From positions 432,001 through 496,000 of the forward strand of contig OZ024876.1 of NCBI GenBank assembly GCA_964017185.1: a stretch of 64,000 nt of DNA. Direction: 5' to 3'. The position numbers were made by a program, and so were the translations under genes. The notes under the pieces are model-generated. The model ran no database searches. It was not told where the DNA came from and saw only the letters and a program-made list of their open reading frames with translations. How positions within the stretch are numbered: the stretch's first letter is position 1; each line of letters starts with the position of its first letter. Shown here in pieces: positions 20,501 through 30,206 of this stretch. The DNA comes from Rugalucina vietnamica. Taxonomy: Eukaryota; Mollusca; Bivalvia; Lucinida; Lucinidae.

Positions 20501-22308
20501 GATTCCCTTCCTACATTAATTTCGACAAATGTAGAGAGGAGATTGCATCTGCATTAAATGATTTCGGTAATCGATGGTGTAAACGAGAGGGTGTTGAGGA
20601 TAATGCTCTTAAAGAATGGAAAAGAAGTATCTTCACTATCGTGGATAAACGTATTAAGTTTTATTCACAAAATACTAATCTTTTACCTCCTAAACCTAAA
20701 TCGTCATTTAGGCATTTGAAGCAGGGTATCCAAGAATTTCATAGAAAGTATGTCTTGGTTCCGGCAGATAAAGCCGCAAACAATGTTGTTGTCGTTTGTA
20801 GACTTCACTACGTTAACACCTTAAAACAGGAGCTTGATGGTACCAGGGCTTATCTGGAGACAGATACTGATGAGGTGTCTGTAGTAAATGCCCACTTAAA
20901 CGATTTACCTGTTAAGTTTTCTGTTTGTGTCAATGAAGGCCAAGACAAACTTCCTACGATGTATTGGTTACCTAAGCTTCACAAAAGACCATACAAAGCT
21001 AGATTTATTGCAAATTCTAGCTCTTGTACTACCACTGAACTTTCTAAATTATTAACTTCTTGTCTTACTGCTATCAAATCTCATGTTATAAGATACTGTG
21101 AGACAGTGTATGAAACTTCAAATAAAAATTGGTTTTGGTCAATAAAAAATTCTGGTGAGGTGCTCAGTAAATTGAAGTGTAGAGGGTTCCGTGCGACAAG
21201 CTTGTCCACATATGATTTTTCTACTCTGTATACAACATTGCCACATAATCTAATTAAAGAAAAACTTCTGGATTTGATAGAGTGGACCTTCAAAAGGGCA
21301 TTAAAAAACTATGGTTCACTTTATTTGGCATGTAATGACAGAAAGGCTTTTTTCACTTCCTCTGACCAAAGTCGGTATACCCTTTGGTCATGTCAGAATG
21401 TGTGCGACGCCTTATCCTATCTCCTTGATAATATTTATATTAGATTTGGGACCAAGTTATACAGACAAATTGTTGGAATTCCGATGGGTACAAATTGCGC
21501 ACCTCTCGTAGCTGATTTATTTTTATACTGCTACGAAAGAGATTTCATGGATTCTCTTAACCATGATAATCAAGCTGATGTTATCGAGGCTTTTAATTCC
21601 ACATCTAGGTACCTCGATGACCTTTTGAACATTGACAACCCTTATTTTGAAGGTATGGTCAATCAAATTTATCCACCTGAACTTCAGTTGAACAAAGCTA
21701 ATATCTCAGATACCGAAGCCCCCTTTTTAGATCTACATCTTTCTGTTGCAAATGGATTTGTTTCTTCTAAAATTTATGATAAGCGCGATGACTTTGATTT
21801 TGATATAGTAAATTTTCCTTTTTTGGATGGTGACGTTCCTCGTCGTGCTTCTTATGGTGTATACATTTCGCAACTTATTAGGTTTGCTAGAGTCTGCAAT
21901 CATGTTACAGACTTCAACGCTCGAAATAAATGTTTAACGGCAAAACTTCTCCAACAGGGCTATCGGTATCATAAACTTCGAAAAACCTTTTCTAAATTTT
22001 ATCGTAGACACTATGAATTGATTTCCAAATATAATGTTGGGTTAAAGACACTTTTAAGTGAGGGCCTTTCGGAACCTGAATTTTATGGTGACTTGGTTTA
22101 CAAATTAAAGAAACTTAAAGGAATAAATGATTTTTCTCTTCAGTTCGGAAAAATCATAACACGTTACAGACGTATAGGTTATAACTTGAATGTTATGCGA
22201 CAGTCTGCATGCTTAGTTTTTAACCCAATCATGGTTGATAACTATGCTGCCTTCTTTAATTGCACGCCGGTGGGTCGAGCGTCAGACTCTATGATGGCCC
22301 CGACTTAA
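20500..22308 (+). CDS. Penelope-like reverse transcriptase, open but 5'-truncated
   Basis: The frame is open from the element's 5' edge (RFPSYINFDK); the first candidate start codon listed is GTG at 20641, giving 555 residues, but the true start lies in the lost 5' part. Counting from 20641: ADKAANNVVVVCRLH (~41), LPKLHKRPYKARF (~109), motif A YDFSTLYTTLP (~191), motif B GIPMGTNCAPLVADLF (~279), motif C YLDD (324-327), motif D FLDLHLSV (~362), then a thumb-like tail through FLDGDVPRRASYGVYISQ to a TAA at 22306. It would copy RNA into DNA by target priming. No GIY-YIG endonuclease motif is visible downstream, unlike canonical Penelope elements. PLE assignment rests on remembered motif layout; other RT clades are less likely. 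Confidence 0.8.
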   Translation, partial: RFPSYINFDKCREEIASALNDFGNRWCKREGVEDNALKEWKRSIFTIVDKRIKFYSQNTNLLPPKPKSSFRHLKQGIQEFHRKYVLVPADKAANNVVVVCRLHYVNTLKQELDGTRAYLETDTDEVSVVNAHLNDLPVKFSVCVNEGQDKLPTMYWLPKLHKRPYKARFIANSSSCTTTELSKLLTSCLTAIKSHVIRYCETVYETSNKNWFWSIKNSGEVLSKLKCRGFRATSLSTYDFSTLYTTLPHNLIKEKLLDLIEWTFKRALKNYGSLYLACNDRKAFFTSSDQSRYTLWSCQNVCDALSYLLDNIYIRFGTKLYRQIVGIPMGTNCAPLVADLFLYCYERDFMDSLNHDNQADVIEAFNSTSRYLDDLLNIDNPYFEGMVNQIYPPELQLNKANISDTEAPFLDLHLSVANGFVSSKIYDKRDDFDFDIVNFPFLDGDVPRRASYGVYISQLIRFARVCNHVTDFNARNKCLTAKLLQQGYRYHKLRKTFSKFYRRHYELISKYNVGLKTLLSEGLSEPEFYGDLVYKLKKLKGINDFSLQFGKIITRYRRIGYNLNVMRQSACLVFNPIMVDNYAAFFNCTPVGRASDSMMAPT

Positions 22309-22929
22309 AGCTATTCATTTTAGTTGGTTGGGGCCGGAGCTTCTTGTCTGTTGCTTGGCCCACCGGGGTCCAACTGGTGTTTTTCTTTTGCTCCGGAGTT
22401 AGTAGGTTATTCGGCGCCCAGGGATCTCCATCGTCGGGCAGCTTACTCAATCTGTGAGTCCTGGTTTTTGATTCATCAGGATGTTTATCATGATTTATTT
22501 GTTTGTTCTTGATGATTCATTGACTAGTTAGAGATTCACCACGAGGACCGAAGAACTAACTAAATGTTGTGAACCACTGCAGAAGCTGAGGGTGAGGTTA
22601 GGTACCTGTAAAACCGGTTTAAGCCCGCCAGTAACTTTGTGTTACTGATCGTTCCAAGTCGATACTTCTGTAGTGGTTCTTTTTGTTTTATGTCTTGGTG
22701 TTTTAAAATTTTTTGTGCTGTTGGCGCATCATGTATGTTTTCATATTTTTAGTTAAGTTAAGGTAACTGAGTGGCCACCTATTGGGAAAATAGCTGCTCA
22801 TTCGGCTTACGATATGTTTCATGGTATAAGTACCTGATTGTTAGTTTGTTTTTTCCCACCTCGGTTTTTGGAGTGGGAATCTTTTTCTGATTGCGCCTTT
22901 TCCTGATCTTTGCCTACTTGTACCTTTTT
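20501..22929 (+). mobile_element. Best-preserved Penelope-like element (5'-truncated)
   Basis: It sits inside tandem repeat E, so its ends can be read directly: it enters at GATTCCCTTCC and leaves after CTTGTACC plus T run. The structure is 1.8 kb of open RT frame and a ~640-bp 3' UTR. Relative to the copies at 6476 and 49055 it lacks about the first 200-300 bp of the 5' region. No clear target duplication is seen; a few bases of repeat E may be lost. Confidence 0.85.
22309..22929 (+). other. PLE group A 3' UTR with conserved hairpin
   Basis: The same ~640-bp segment is present in dozens of fragments. At 22630-22646 AGTAAC / TTTGT / GTTACT forms a 6-bp hairpin that is kept by compensatory changes in other copies (AGTAAT/ATTACT near 40175, AGTTAT/ATAACT near 52577). 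A second possible stem, TAGTTAG near 22525 with CTAACTA near 22557, flanks a ~25-base loop. These may be the RNA features recognised by the RT. Confidence 0.7.
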
Positions 22930-23375
22930 CTGAGAAAAAGATTTTTGAATGTTTTTCGAATTTTGCCCTATATGGGGCCCCTGCAACCAACCAAAATAAA
23001 GGATTAGGACAAAAGTCCCATAAAACGTAGAGGACTACTCAATAAACATTTCTGCAAAAACAAAATTCAAATATCTCCAACAAGACAGCAAAAACTGGCA
23101 ATTTTCATTTTTTTTCCATTATAAGTCTATTGGACGCATAAGTTACCATAGTAACCAGAGTCCTTATCCGATCAAAACAAAAAAAAAAAAAAAAAAAACA
23201 CAATCATTGTTTCCCCCTACCTGTAGTTTGTGTATGCGTAATATGAGAAAAATCGGCCCAGCGGTTTCAGAGAAGATCTTTGAAATTGTGGACGACGGAC
23301 GGACGGACGACGGACGGACGCCGGAGCATGGGTATACTATAAGTTCACCTGAGCTCAGGTGAGCCAACAATATTA
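22930..23375 (+). repeat. Dispersed repeat E, third unit and palindromic end
   Basis: Resumes at TCTGAGAAAAAGATTTTTG, repeats TTTGCCCTATATGGGGCCCC and the E blocks, then an A run (23178-23198). Next come AAATCGGCCCAGCGG, a GGAC-type run at 23290-23325, and the palindrome CACCTGAGCTCAGGTG ending at about 23361. This terminal arrangement is one I associate with widespread molluscan repeats (recollection). Confidence 0.7.
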
Positions 23376-23811
23376 AGTTGTAGGTCACTGCAATTATATC
23401 TGCCTTCCATACCATCTCATTTTATTCAAAGATGTGGTCGTTCGTCTCTTACTAATGAGAAAGAACATAATTATTTCTTGAATAGGGTCGTGTGTGTTGG
23501 TAAGTTCTTTGATGGCTGACTAGGCCAATTCTAGCTCTAAACTGTCGGTTGTAAGTAGAGCAAGTCAATGTCAATCACCTGGTGGCCCAATGGTATTGGC
23601 TTTGCGTTCTCTGTGCTTTGTGCTTTCTTTCAGCTTCAGCTTCACATATTCTCTTTTTTCATAGCGAGATGCTCCTTTGTTGATGAGACCTCGCCACTTT
23701 GATCGCTCTTGTGCAGTCTGTACCCAAGCCAAAATTGGTATATCGTAATCCTTCAGAGAGGTTTTGAAGGTGTCTTTGTAGTGTTTCTTCTGGCCACCTT
23801 GAGAGCGCTTT

Positions 23812-23990
23812 AATATGTTCACTGCTCGTGAAGGATATCTTTCATTATTATTTCTTATTACTGCATCTGGTGTTGTGCCGTGTGGCGGCCGTACAAAGTC
23901 TCCCCGTACATCATCCATAGTACAGATTCTATTTTCCTTTTGTTCCTTTGAGATCAGAGACTAAAGTGTTCATTGCTCTTAAAGGATCTT
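23812..23990 (+). mobile_element. Hammerhead-repeat body inserted in LINE
   Basis: Starts TTAATATGTTCACTGCTCG and ends AAGTGTTCATTGCTCTTAAAGGATCT, so a ~25-bp sequence is repeated at both ends. The middle (GCCGTGTGGCGGCCG, TCTCCCCGTACATC, TTTGAGATCAGAG) matches the body at 6515-6610. No ribozyme core in this copy. The terminal direct repeats suggest slightly more than one unit of a tandem. Confidence 0.7.
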
Positions 23991-24204
23991 TTTTTTTTAT
24001 TTTTGTCCCTCTTGTAGTTCTTAATTGAAGACGTTCTTTGTTAGTCGTTCATCAGGCATTCTTATAACATGACCAGTCCACCTAAGCTGTGCTAGCTTTA
24101 AGACAGTATGCATGCTTTGCATCCCTGCTTTCTTCAAGATATCTGTGTCTCGCCATTTGATTTGTAACTCCTTTCTCAAACAGCTTAAGTGGAAATAGTT
24201 AAGT

Positions 24205-24300
24205 CTCTTTTGTAGTTTGTTTTTTTCCCACCTTGGTTTTTTGAGTAGGAATCTTTTTTCTGATTGCGCCTTTTCCTGATCTTTGCCTATTTGTAGTACC
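24205..24300 (+). mobile_element. PLE 3'-terminal fragment inside LINE
   Basis: TTTTTTTCCCACCTTGG, GAGTAGGAATC, TTGCGCCTTTTCCTGATC and TTGCCTATTTGTA, inserted between two collinear pieces of the LINE, so the PLE is younger. Confidence 0.8.
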
Positions 24301-24891
24301 TCTTTACATGACGCTGGTATACTGTCTAGGTCTCACATGTATACAAACGGTTTGGCAGTGCCACAGCCTTGTAGACTTCGAGCTTGGTGTCAAGCTTGAT
24401 CCCATTTCGCTCCCAGACATTTGCACGCAGTCTTCCAAAAGCCACACTGACTTTTGCAATTCTGGCAGTGACCTCAATGTGCACTGTTCTGGAAAGAGTG
24501 CTTCCCAGGTAGGTGATTTTATCAACAGCTTTCAGTTTTTGTCCATTCAAAGTAATGGTTGGCTCATTGTACGGTTTTTTAGGTGCCGGTTGGTGTACAG
24601 CCTCTGTCTTTTTTGTGCTGATTGTGAGATCATAGCTATTACATGACTTTGAGACTTGATCCATGGCTCTTTGCATTTTTGCCTCTGAGCTTGCAATCTT
24701 ATCCATATCATCTGCATTGAGGAGCCCATATACCATATCAGTCTGCACTTTAGTTTTGGCTTGCAACCTTCTAAGGTTGAATATGTTGCCATCAAAACGG
24801 TACCTGATTGGAAAAATAGTGTCACTGTCCTGAAAAGCATCAATGAGCATGGCAGAAAACATAATGCTGAACAGTGTTGATTCATTATTTT

Positions 24892-24940
24892 ATTGCATGG
24901 CGGTGGATCGAGCGTCCGACTCTTTTGATGGCCTCATCTT
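24892..24940 (+). mobile_element. Small PLE fragment in opposite orientation to its neighbour
   Basis: The ~49-bp block TGGATCGAGCGTCCGACTC followed by TTTTGATGGCC matches the end of the PLE frame (22264-22310). It joins without spacer to a minus-strand PLE starting at 24941. Confidence 0.7.
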
Positions 24941-25482
24941 AAAGGTACAAGTAGGCAATGACAAGGAAATGGCGCAATCAGAACGAAATTCCTACTCCAT
25001 AAACCGAGGGGTGGGGGAAAAACTAAAATGACTCTTAGGTACTTCTACCAAGAAAACATATCGTAAGCTGAGTGAGCAGCTATTCCCCAATAGGCGACAA
25101 CTCAGTTACCCGAATTGAACTAAAATATGTAAACATACATAAGGCTCAATCATCACATTCGACTCCAAAACACAAAACAATTAGAGCCACAGTAGAAGTA
25201 TTGCCTTGGAACGATCAGTAATATAAAATAACTGGGGGATGGGGGGGGGGCTTAAATCGGTTTTAGAGGCGCCTAACCTCACCCTCATCTTCTGTAGTGT
25301 TTCACAACATTTAGTTAGTTGTTCGTTCCTCGTGGTGAATCTCAAACTAGTCTATGAATTATCATGGACAAACGAATAAATCATGATAATCGCCGGGATG
25401 AATCAAAACGATGACTCATCAGATTCAGTTAGCTGCCCGACGATGAAGATCCTTCGGCACCGAATAACTTACTGAAACCCAG

Positions 25483-25541
<59 letters not shown>

Positions 25542-25711
25542 AGAGCAAAAAAGAAAAAAAAAAAAAAAAAAAAAAAACACCAGTTAACCCCTTTGGGCCA
25601 AGCAACAGACAAGAAGCTTCAGCCCCAACCAACTAAATTGAATAGCTTTATATCTGTGCAATCATAGAGTCTGACGCCCGACCCACCGGCGTGCAATTAA
25701 AGAAGGCAGCA
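24941..25711 (-). mobile_element. PLE group B copy with long A runs
   Basis: Starts AGGTACAAGTAGGCAATG and covers the whole 3' UTR to the reversed terminal coding block at about 25665-25711. A runs at 25487-25539 and 25551-25577, with a short duplicated CCAGAGCAAAA between them, lie where other copies have AGCAAAAGAAAAACACC, so slippage expanded the tract. The 67-codon frame across it is not real. Confidence 0.85.
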
Positions 25712-25769
25712 ATCACAACATTTAGTTAGTTGTTCGGTCCTCGTGGTTTTGATTTTAGTTGGGTGTGGC

Positions 25770-25960
25770 TGTAATCTTATTATACTGATCGTTTCAAGGC
25801 GATATTTATGTTGTGGTTCTAATTGTTTTATTTGAAAATAGCTGCTCACTCGGATTACGAAATGATCTCTTAGTTTAAATAATACCACACTGTCAATTTT
25901 TTTCCGACCTCGGTTTTTAGAGTAAGAATTTTGTTATTATCATTGCCAACTTTTACCAAT
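25770..25960 (+). mobile_element. PLE group B, decayed 3' UTR fragment
   Basis: ACTGATCGTTTCAAGGCGAT, AAATAGCTGCTCACTCGG, CCGACCTCGGTTTTTAGAG and CATTGCCAACTTTTACC in order, with deletions. Confidence 0.7.
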
Positions 25961-26275
25961 TTTCTTGTAAATAAATTCAAGGTGGACTAATGGTGAAGAT
26001 CAGAGTCCAAAAAATCGATTTAAGTCGTCCATCAATTTGTTAACTGACCATTTCAAAACGGTTTGGTTGTAACTTATTTTTGTGTTTTCTGTTCGTTCAA
26101 TCTGCTTCTCTCTGGAATTGCATTTTTGTCCGGTACTAGCCGGATGGCTACCTTATTGAACTAATAAAATAGCTCTTCATGCGTGTTTGTAAGTTTAGTG
26201 TTTTCCTCCATTTACGCCTTACATCATGTTTGCGGCGTTTTAAATTTCATTTTATGTTTCATTGCATCGACTTTA

Positions 26276-26276
26276 C

Positions 26277-26322
<46 letters not shown>

Positions 26323-26395
26323 CAGAGAGCGACAGACAGACAGCAGATAGACAGACAACAGACAGAGCGTGAAAGGAAAGAGAGAGAGAGAACTT
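26276..26395. repeat. (GA)n / (GACA)n simple repeat
   Basis: A near-pure GA run to about 26320, then CAGACAGACAGAC-type and AGAGAGAG tracts. It forms the C-terminal low-complexity tail of a 143-codon minus-strand frame. Confidence 0.9.
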
Positions 26396-26707
26396 GATTT
26401 TCATGCGTGTTGTTACATTTGTGTGATATTTTTGTGCTGTACTTGCTTTAACACCTGGTGTCTTGGCCAGGGTATTAAAATAACGTATCAATCTCTGTGT
26501 TTTATTGTCCTTCTTTACAATACCGAACATTTTCTTCATCGCAAGGCAAATTAAAGAAGCCAAATTATTATTCCTTAGACCTCGTTTTCCACGAGGGTAT
26601 CGAAAGCCATGTGTATGAAACTGAAATCCGTTTTTGAATGCGCGCTCTGGTATGCTCAGAACAGCGTTTTTAAATGTTATGTCAAATGTATTAATCACAT
26701 AATGCAA
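26396..26707 (-). other. Unrecognised minus-strand open frame
   Basis: The non-repetitive part of a 143-codon frame (GFRYPRGKRGLRNNN, LAKTPGVKAS) has mixed composition and could be coding or chance. I recognise no domain; no splice or promoter context supports it. Confidence 0.15.
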
Positions 26708-27002
26708 ATTTTCGTTAAGGTAATGTTCAGTCCCTTAACAAAAGGTCTGAAACGCTGTAAAATTTAAACCAATGGCCGCAGGTCAAATCGGTTTAGGGTA
26801 TGAAACAGTAAGAACTTTAATTCCAATCGTTTATGCAAGTCTGCGAAAAGCGCTTCCTGGCAAAAGAGTGATTGTACAGTGATGGTTCTGCTACATATCT
26901 ATTAATCATTTGGGTAGAAAAAAGTATACCTTTTGCAATGAAATCGAAATAAAATCAATTTTCCTCAATTGTTTTTCTAAATATTTTATTTTATTTTACT
27001 AA

Positions 27003-27145
27003 AAAAATAAAAATAAAACTGAGATACTTTAAGAGCAATAAACACATTAATGAGAAATGGAATGGGCCATACCGCGGTTTCGCCGACTAAAGCCTCTTCA
27101 GTGACCCTATAAATTTGGCAACATTGAGCCAAAGAGAATTACTGT
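27003..27145 (-). mobile_element. Hammerhead repeat D
   Basis: The reverse strand reads AATTCTCTTTGGCTC, the ribozyme (27107 down to 27064), then CCATTTCTCATTAATGTG and GCTCTTAAAGTATCTCAG. It is the complement of the + copies at 11487 and 7871. Confidence 0.75.
27064..27107 (-). ncRNA. Hammerhead ribozyme, intact core but weak stem II
   Basis: Stem I GGGTCA pairs with TGGCCC over 6 bp (one U-G); CTGAAGA core (27101-27095), GAAA, CCGCGG stem III and TA cleavage site are present. Stem II (GGCT against CGGC) has two mismatches where the 11523 copy has GACT/AGTC. Reduced activity is likely. Confidence 0.7.
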
Positions 27146-27490
27146 TTGCAATTTTCAACAGGATAGTCGATAAAAGACTATTATAATCACAAAACATTTA
27201 TGTAAGAAACTCGAAAATCGGGCTTACTTTTGTTTTAATATTTGACAATTTGGTGCCATATTTTGCAATTATGTAACCAAAATTATCAACAAGCAATAGC
27301 ATCGCTGTTTTGGGATTTCGGCTATTTTTGGTGTTACATTTACATGGTCGAAACGAATAGGTCACAACAGCCACAATAATGAATTATTCGATGTATTTAT
27401 ATAACATGTTCATCAAATAATTCTGCAGAATAAAATACAAACGTTTGATCCATTTGAAGCAGTAAAAACGTTCAAAGGAAGGTAGTGTAT

Positions 27491-27535
27491 GCCATATTGG
27501 GCGATTTCAAGTACTGAACCCTCACCAGTGACCCT
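27491..27535 (-). ncRNA. Hammerhead ribozyme, core mutated
   Basis: CTGGTGA replaces CTGANGA (A6 to G); stem II GGGT/ACTT pairs only with G-U wobbles; stem I keeps GTCA/TGGC. Probably inactive. Confidence 0.6.
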
Positions 27536-27899
27536 TTCTAAGATCGGCGACGATAGCCAGATACATGTAAATATACTGCAAATAAATGCAGTATACCTTT
27601 TTTGCATTTTCAAAAACTTTACTCAAGGGATGTCTATATAAAAGACACGTGCCTAAACGGGATCAAATAATTAAAATATTGTTTAGAAAATGGCTTTACA
27701 CGTGCAATTTTAATATTCTAAATATTCTTACTGATCTCAAACGACCGCAAGAAATTTATATAATCTGCACTATGGATAATGTACGGAAAGACTTTTTAGG
27801 GCCGTCACACTGCACAATGCCAGCTGCAGTGATAGGAAATAAAATATAAAAGTTTGATCCTTTAGAAGCAGTGAAAACATGTTTAAAGGGAGGTAGAAT

Positions 27900-27939
27900 G
27901 GGTTATATTGCGCAATTTCGGATACTGAATCCTCATCAG
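27900..27939 (-). ncRNA. Hammerhead core with covarying stem II
   Basis: CTGATGA, GGAT / TCAGT / ATCC and GAAA are all intact, as is the stem III TTGCGCAA and TA. Compared with 6763-6808, stem II changed on both sides (GGGT/ACCC to GGAT/ATCC), a compensatory pair. The stem I 5' strand (ATAAAGT) no longer pairs with TAACCC, so this copy has probably lost stem I. Confidence 0.7.
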
Positions 27940-28162
27940 ACTTTATAAAACTGACGAAGATAGCCGGTATATCTGTTTGTCCGATTTATTAAACCAACGG
28001 GGTCTCGATTTAACTATTAGTTAAATTGTGTCTATTAATTGTTATTTCATCCTCAAATGCACTTCTTATTTATAAACTGTTCAAAGTTGCTCGAATTTCC
28101 ACCGAATAACAGAGCTTCTAAGAACATGTTTATATTAAGATTATCTATAAAAATGCTAGACT

Positions 28163-29581
28163 ACTTCTACTTGAACGATTAACCTGTTAAGGTTTCTGTT
28201 TGTGTCAATGAAGGCCAAAACAAACTTCCTACGATGTATTGGTTGCCTAAGCTTCACAAAAGACCATACAAAGCTAGATTTATTGCAAATTCTAGCTCTT
28301 GTACTACCACTGAACTTTCTAAATTATTAACTTCCTGTCTTACTGCTATCAAATCTCATGTTATAAGATACTGTGAGACAGTGTATGAAACTTCAAATAA
28401 AAACTGAATTGGTCAATAAAAAGTTCTGGTGAGGTGCTCAGTAAATTGAAGTGTAGAGGGTTCCGTGCGAAGAGCTTGTCCACATATAATTTTTCTACTC
28501 TGTATACAACATTACCACATAATCTTATTAAAGAAAAACTGCTGGATTTGATAGAGTGGACCTTCAAAAGGGCATTAAAAACTATGGTTCACTTTATTTG
28601 GCATGTAATGACAGACACGCTTTTTTCACTTCCTCTGACCAAAGCCGGTATACACTTTGGTCATGTCAGAATGTGTGCGACGCCTTGTCCTATATCCTTG
28701 AAAATATTTATATTAGATTTGGGACCAAGTTATACAGACAAATTGTTGGAATTCCGATGGGTACAAATTGCGCATCTCTCGTAGCTGATTTAGTTTTATA
28801 CTGCTACGAAAGAGATTTCATGGATTCTCTTAACCATGATAATCAAGCTGATGTTATCGAGGCTTTTAATTCCACATCTAGGTACCTCGATGACTTTTTG
28901 AACATTGGCAACCCTTATTTTGAAGGTATGGTCAATCAAATTTATCCACCTGAACTTCAGTTAAACAAAGCCAATATCTCAGATACCGAAACCCCCTTTT
29001 TAGATCTACATCTTTCTGTTTCAAATGGATTTGTTTCTTCTAAAATTTATAATAAGCGCGATGACTTTGATTTTGATATAGTAAATTTTCCTTTTTTGGA
29101 TGGTGACGTTCCTCGTCGTGCTTCTTATGGTGTATACATTTCGCAATTTATTAGGTTTGCTAGAGTCTGCAATCATGTTACAGACTTCAACGCTCGAAAT
29201 AAATGTTTAACGGCAAAACTTCTCCAACAGGGCTATCGGTATCATAAACTTCGAAAAAAATTTTCTAAATTTTATCGTAGACACTATGAATTGATTTCCA
29301 AATATAATGTTGGGTTAAAGACGCTTTTAAGTGAGGGCCTTTCGGAACTTGAGTTTTATGGTGACTTGGTTTACAAATTTAAAAAACTTAATGGAATTAA
29401 CGATTTTTCTTTTCAGTTCAGAAAAATCATAACACGTTACAGACGTATAGGTTATAACTTGAATGTCATGCGACAGTCTGCATGCTTAGTTTTTAACCTA
29501 ATCATGGTTGATAACTATGCTGCCTTCTTTAATTGCAAGCCGGTGGGTCGGGCGTCAGACTCTATGATGGCCCCGACTTAA
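28163..29581 (+). pseudogene. Penelope-like reverse transcriptase, frameshifted
   Basis: Starts at ACTTGAACGATTAACC, equivalent to about 20895. A TGA at about 28404-28410 replaces a codon of the NWFWS block. One A is lost from a 6-A run near 28576 (ALKNYG region), so the frame changes there. The distal frame from 28556 is open for 341 codons with GIPMGTNCASLVADLV, YLDD and the same C-terminus. Nearly identical to the intact copy otherwise, so a recent insertion that decayed by point events. Confidence 0.85.
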
Positions 29582-30206
29582 AGCTATTCATTTTAGTTGG
29601 TTGGGGCCGGAGCTTCTTGTCTGTTGCTTGGCCCACCGGGGTCCAACTGGTGTTTTTTCCTTTGCTCCGGAGTTAGTAGGTTATTCGGCGCCCAGGGATC
29701 TCCATCGTCGGGCAGCTTACTGAATCTGCGAGTCCTGGGTTTTGATTCATCAGGATGTTTATCATGATTTATTTGTTTGTTCTTGATGATTCATTGACTA
29801 GTTAGAGATTCACCACAAGGACCAAATAACTAAATAAATGCTATGAACCACTGCAGAAGCTGAGGGTGAGGTTATGTACCTGTAAAACCGGTTTAAGCCC
29901 GACAGTAACTTTGTGTTACTGATCGTTCCAAGTCGATACTTCTGTAGTGGTTCTTTTTGTTTTATGTCTTGGTGTTTAAAAAGTTTTTTGTGCTGTTGGC
30001 GCCTTATGTATGTTTTCATATTTTTAGTTAAGTTAAGGTAACTGAGTGGCCACCCATTGGGAAAATAGCTGCTCATTGGGCTTACGATATGTTTCATGGT
30101 ATAACGTACCTGATTGTTGGTTTGGCTTTTTCCCACCTCGTATTTTGGAGTGGGAATCTTTTTCTGATTGCGCCTTTTCCTGATCTTTGCCTACTTGTAC
30201 ATTTTT
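29582..30206 (+). mobile_element. 3' UTR of the PLE at 28163
   Basis: Collinear with 22309-22929, ending TTGCCTACTTGTAC and a T run at 30206. The hairpin AGTAAC/GTTACT is kept near 29902-29918. Confidence 0.9.

Larger units (their letters stand above)
23571..24880 (-). pseudogene. LINE reverse transcriptase fragment, twice interrupted
   Basis: Minus-strand pieces at 24303-24880 (TLFSIMFSAML; DDMDKIASSEAKMQRAMDQ; KITYLGSTLSR; VAFGRLRANVWERNGI), 23992-24204 (MQSMHTVLKLAQLRWTGHVI) and 23571-23811 (KRSQGGQKKHYKDT; RSKWRGLI) read in order as the RT C-terminal half of a non-LTR retrotransposon. A canonical YADD is replaced (LNADD). A PLE fragment sits at 24205-24300 and a ribozyme-type repeat at 23812-23990. 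A stop occurs in the second piece. Clade not certain; the GH.IRMPDER tail is common in invertebrate LINEs. Confidence 0.8.
27420..27990 (-). mobile_element. Hammerhead repeat C, tandem dimer
   Basis: On the minus strand: ribozyme (27939-27900), tail with AAAGGATCAAACTTTTA, body (GCAGTGTGACGGCCC, TTTCCGTACATTATCC, GAGATCAGTAAG), then a second ribozyme (27535-27491) and the same tail again (AATGGATCAAACG). Ribozyme spacing is about 410 bp. Tandem ribozyme units separated by one body length are the hallmark of retrozymes, which transcribe multimers that self-cut to monomer circles. Confidence 0.75.

Noticed and set aside
22260-22512. Recurrent ~65-codon frames after the PLE stop (FILVGWGRSFLSVAWPTG and similar), seen also at 12933, 15200, 36121, 40340, 58843 and 59750
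   Set aside because: They are open in many copies only because the 3' UTR DNA is conserved. Some copies shift or stop, they overlap the end of the RT frame, and no start context or domain is visible.
25429-25632. 67-codon minus-strand frame with poly-Phe
   Set aside because: It is an expanded A/T homopolymer inside a PLE fragment.
26179-26397. 72-codon frame with Arg-Glu repeats
   Set aside because: It is a translated (GA)n microsatellite.
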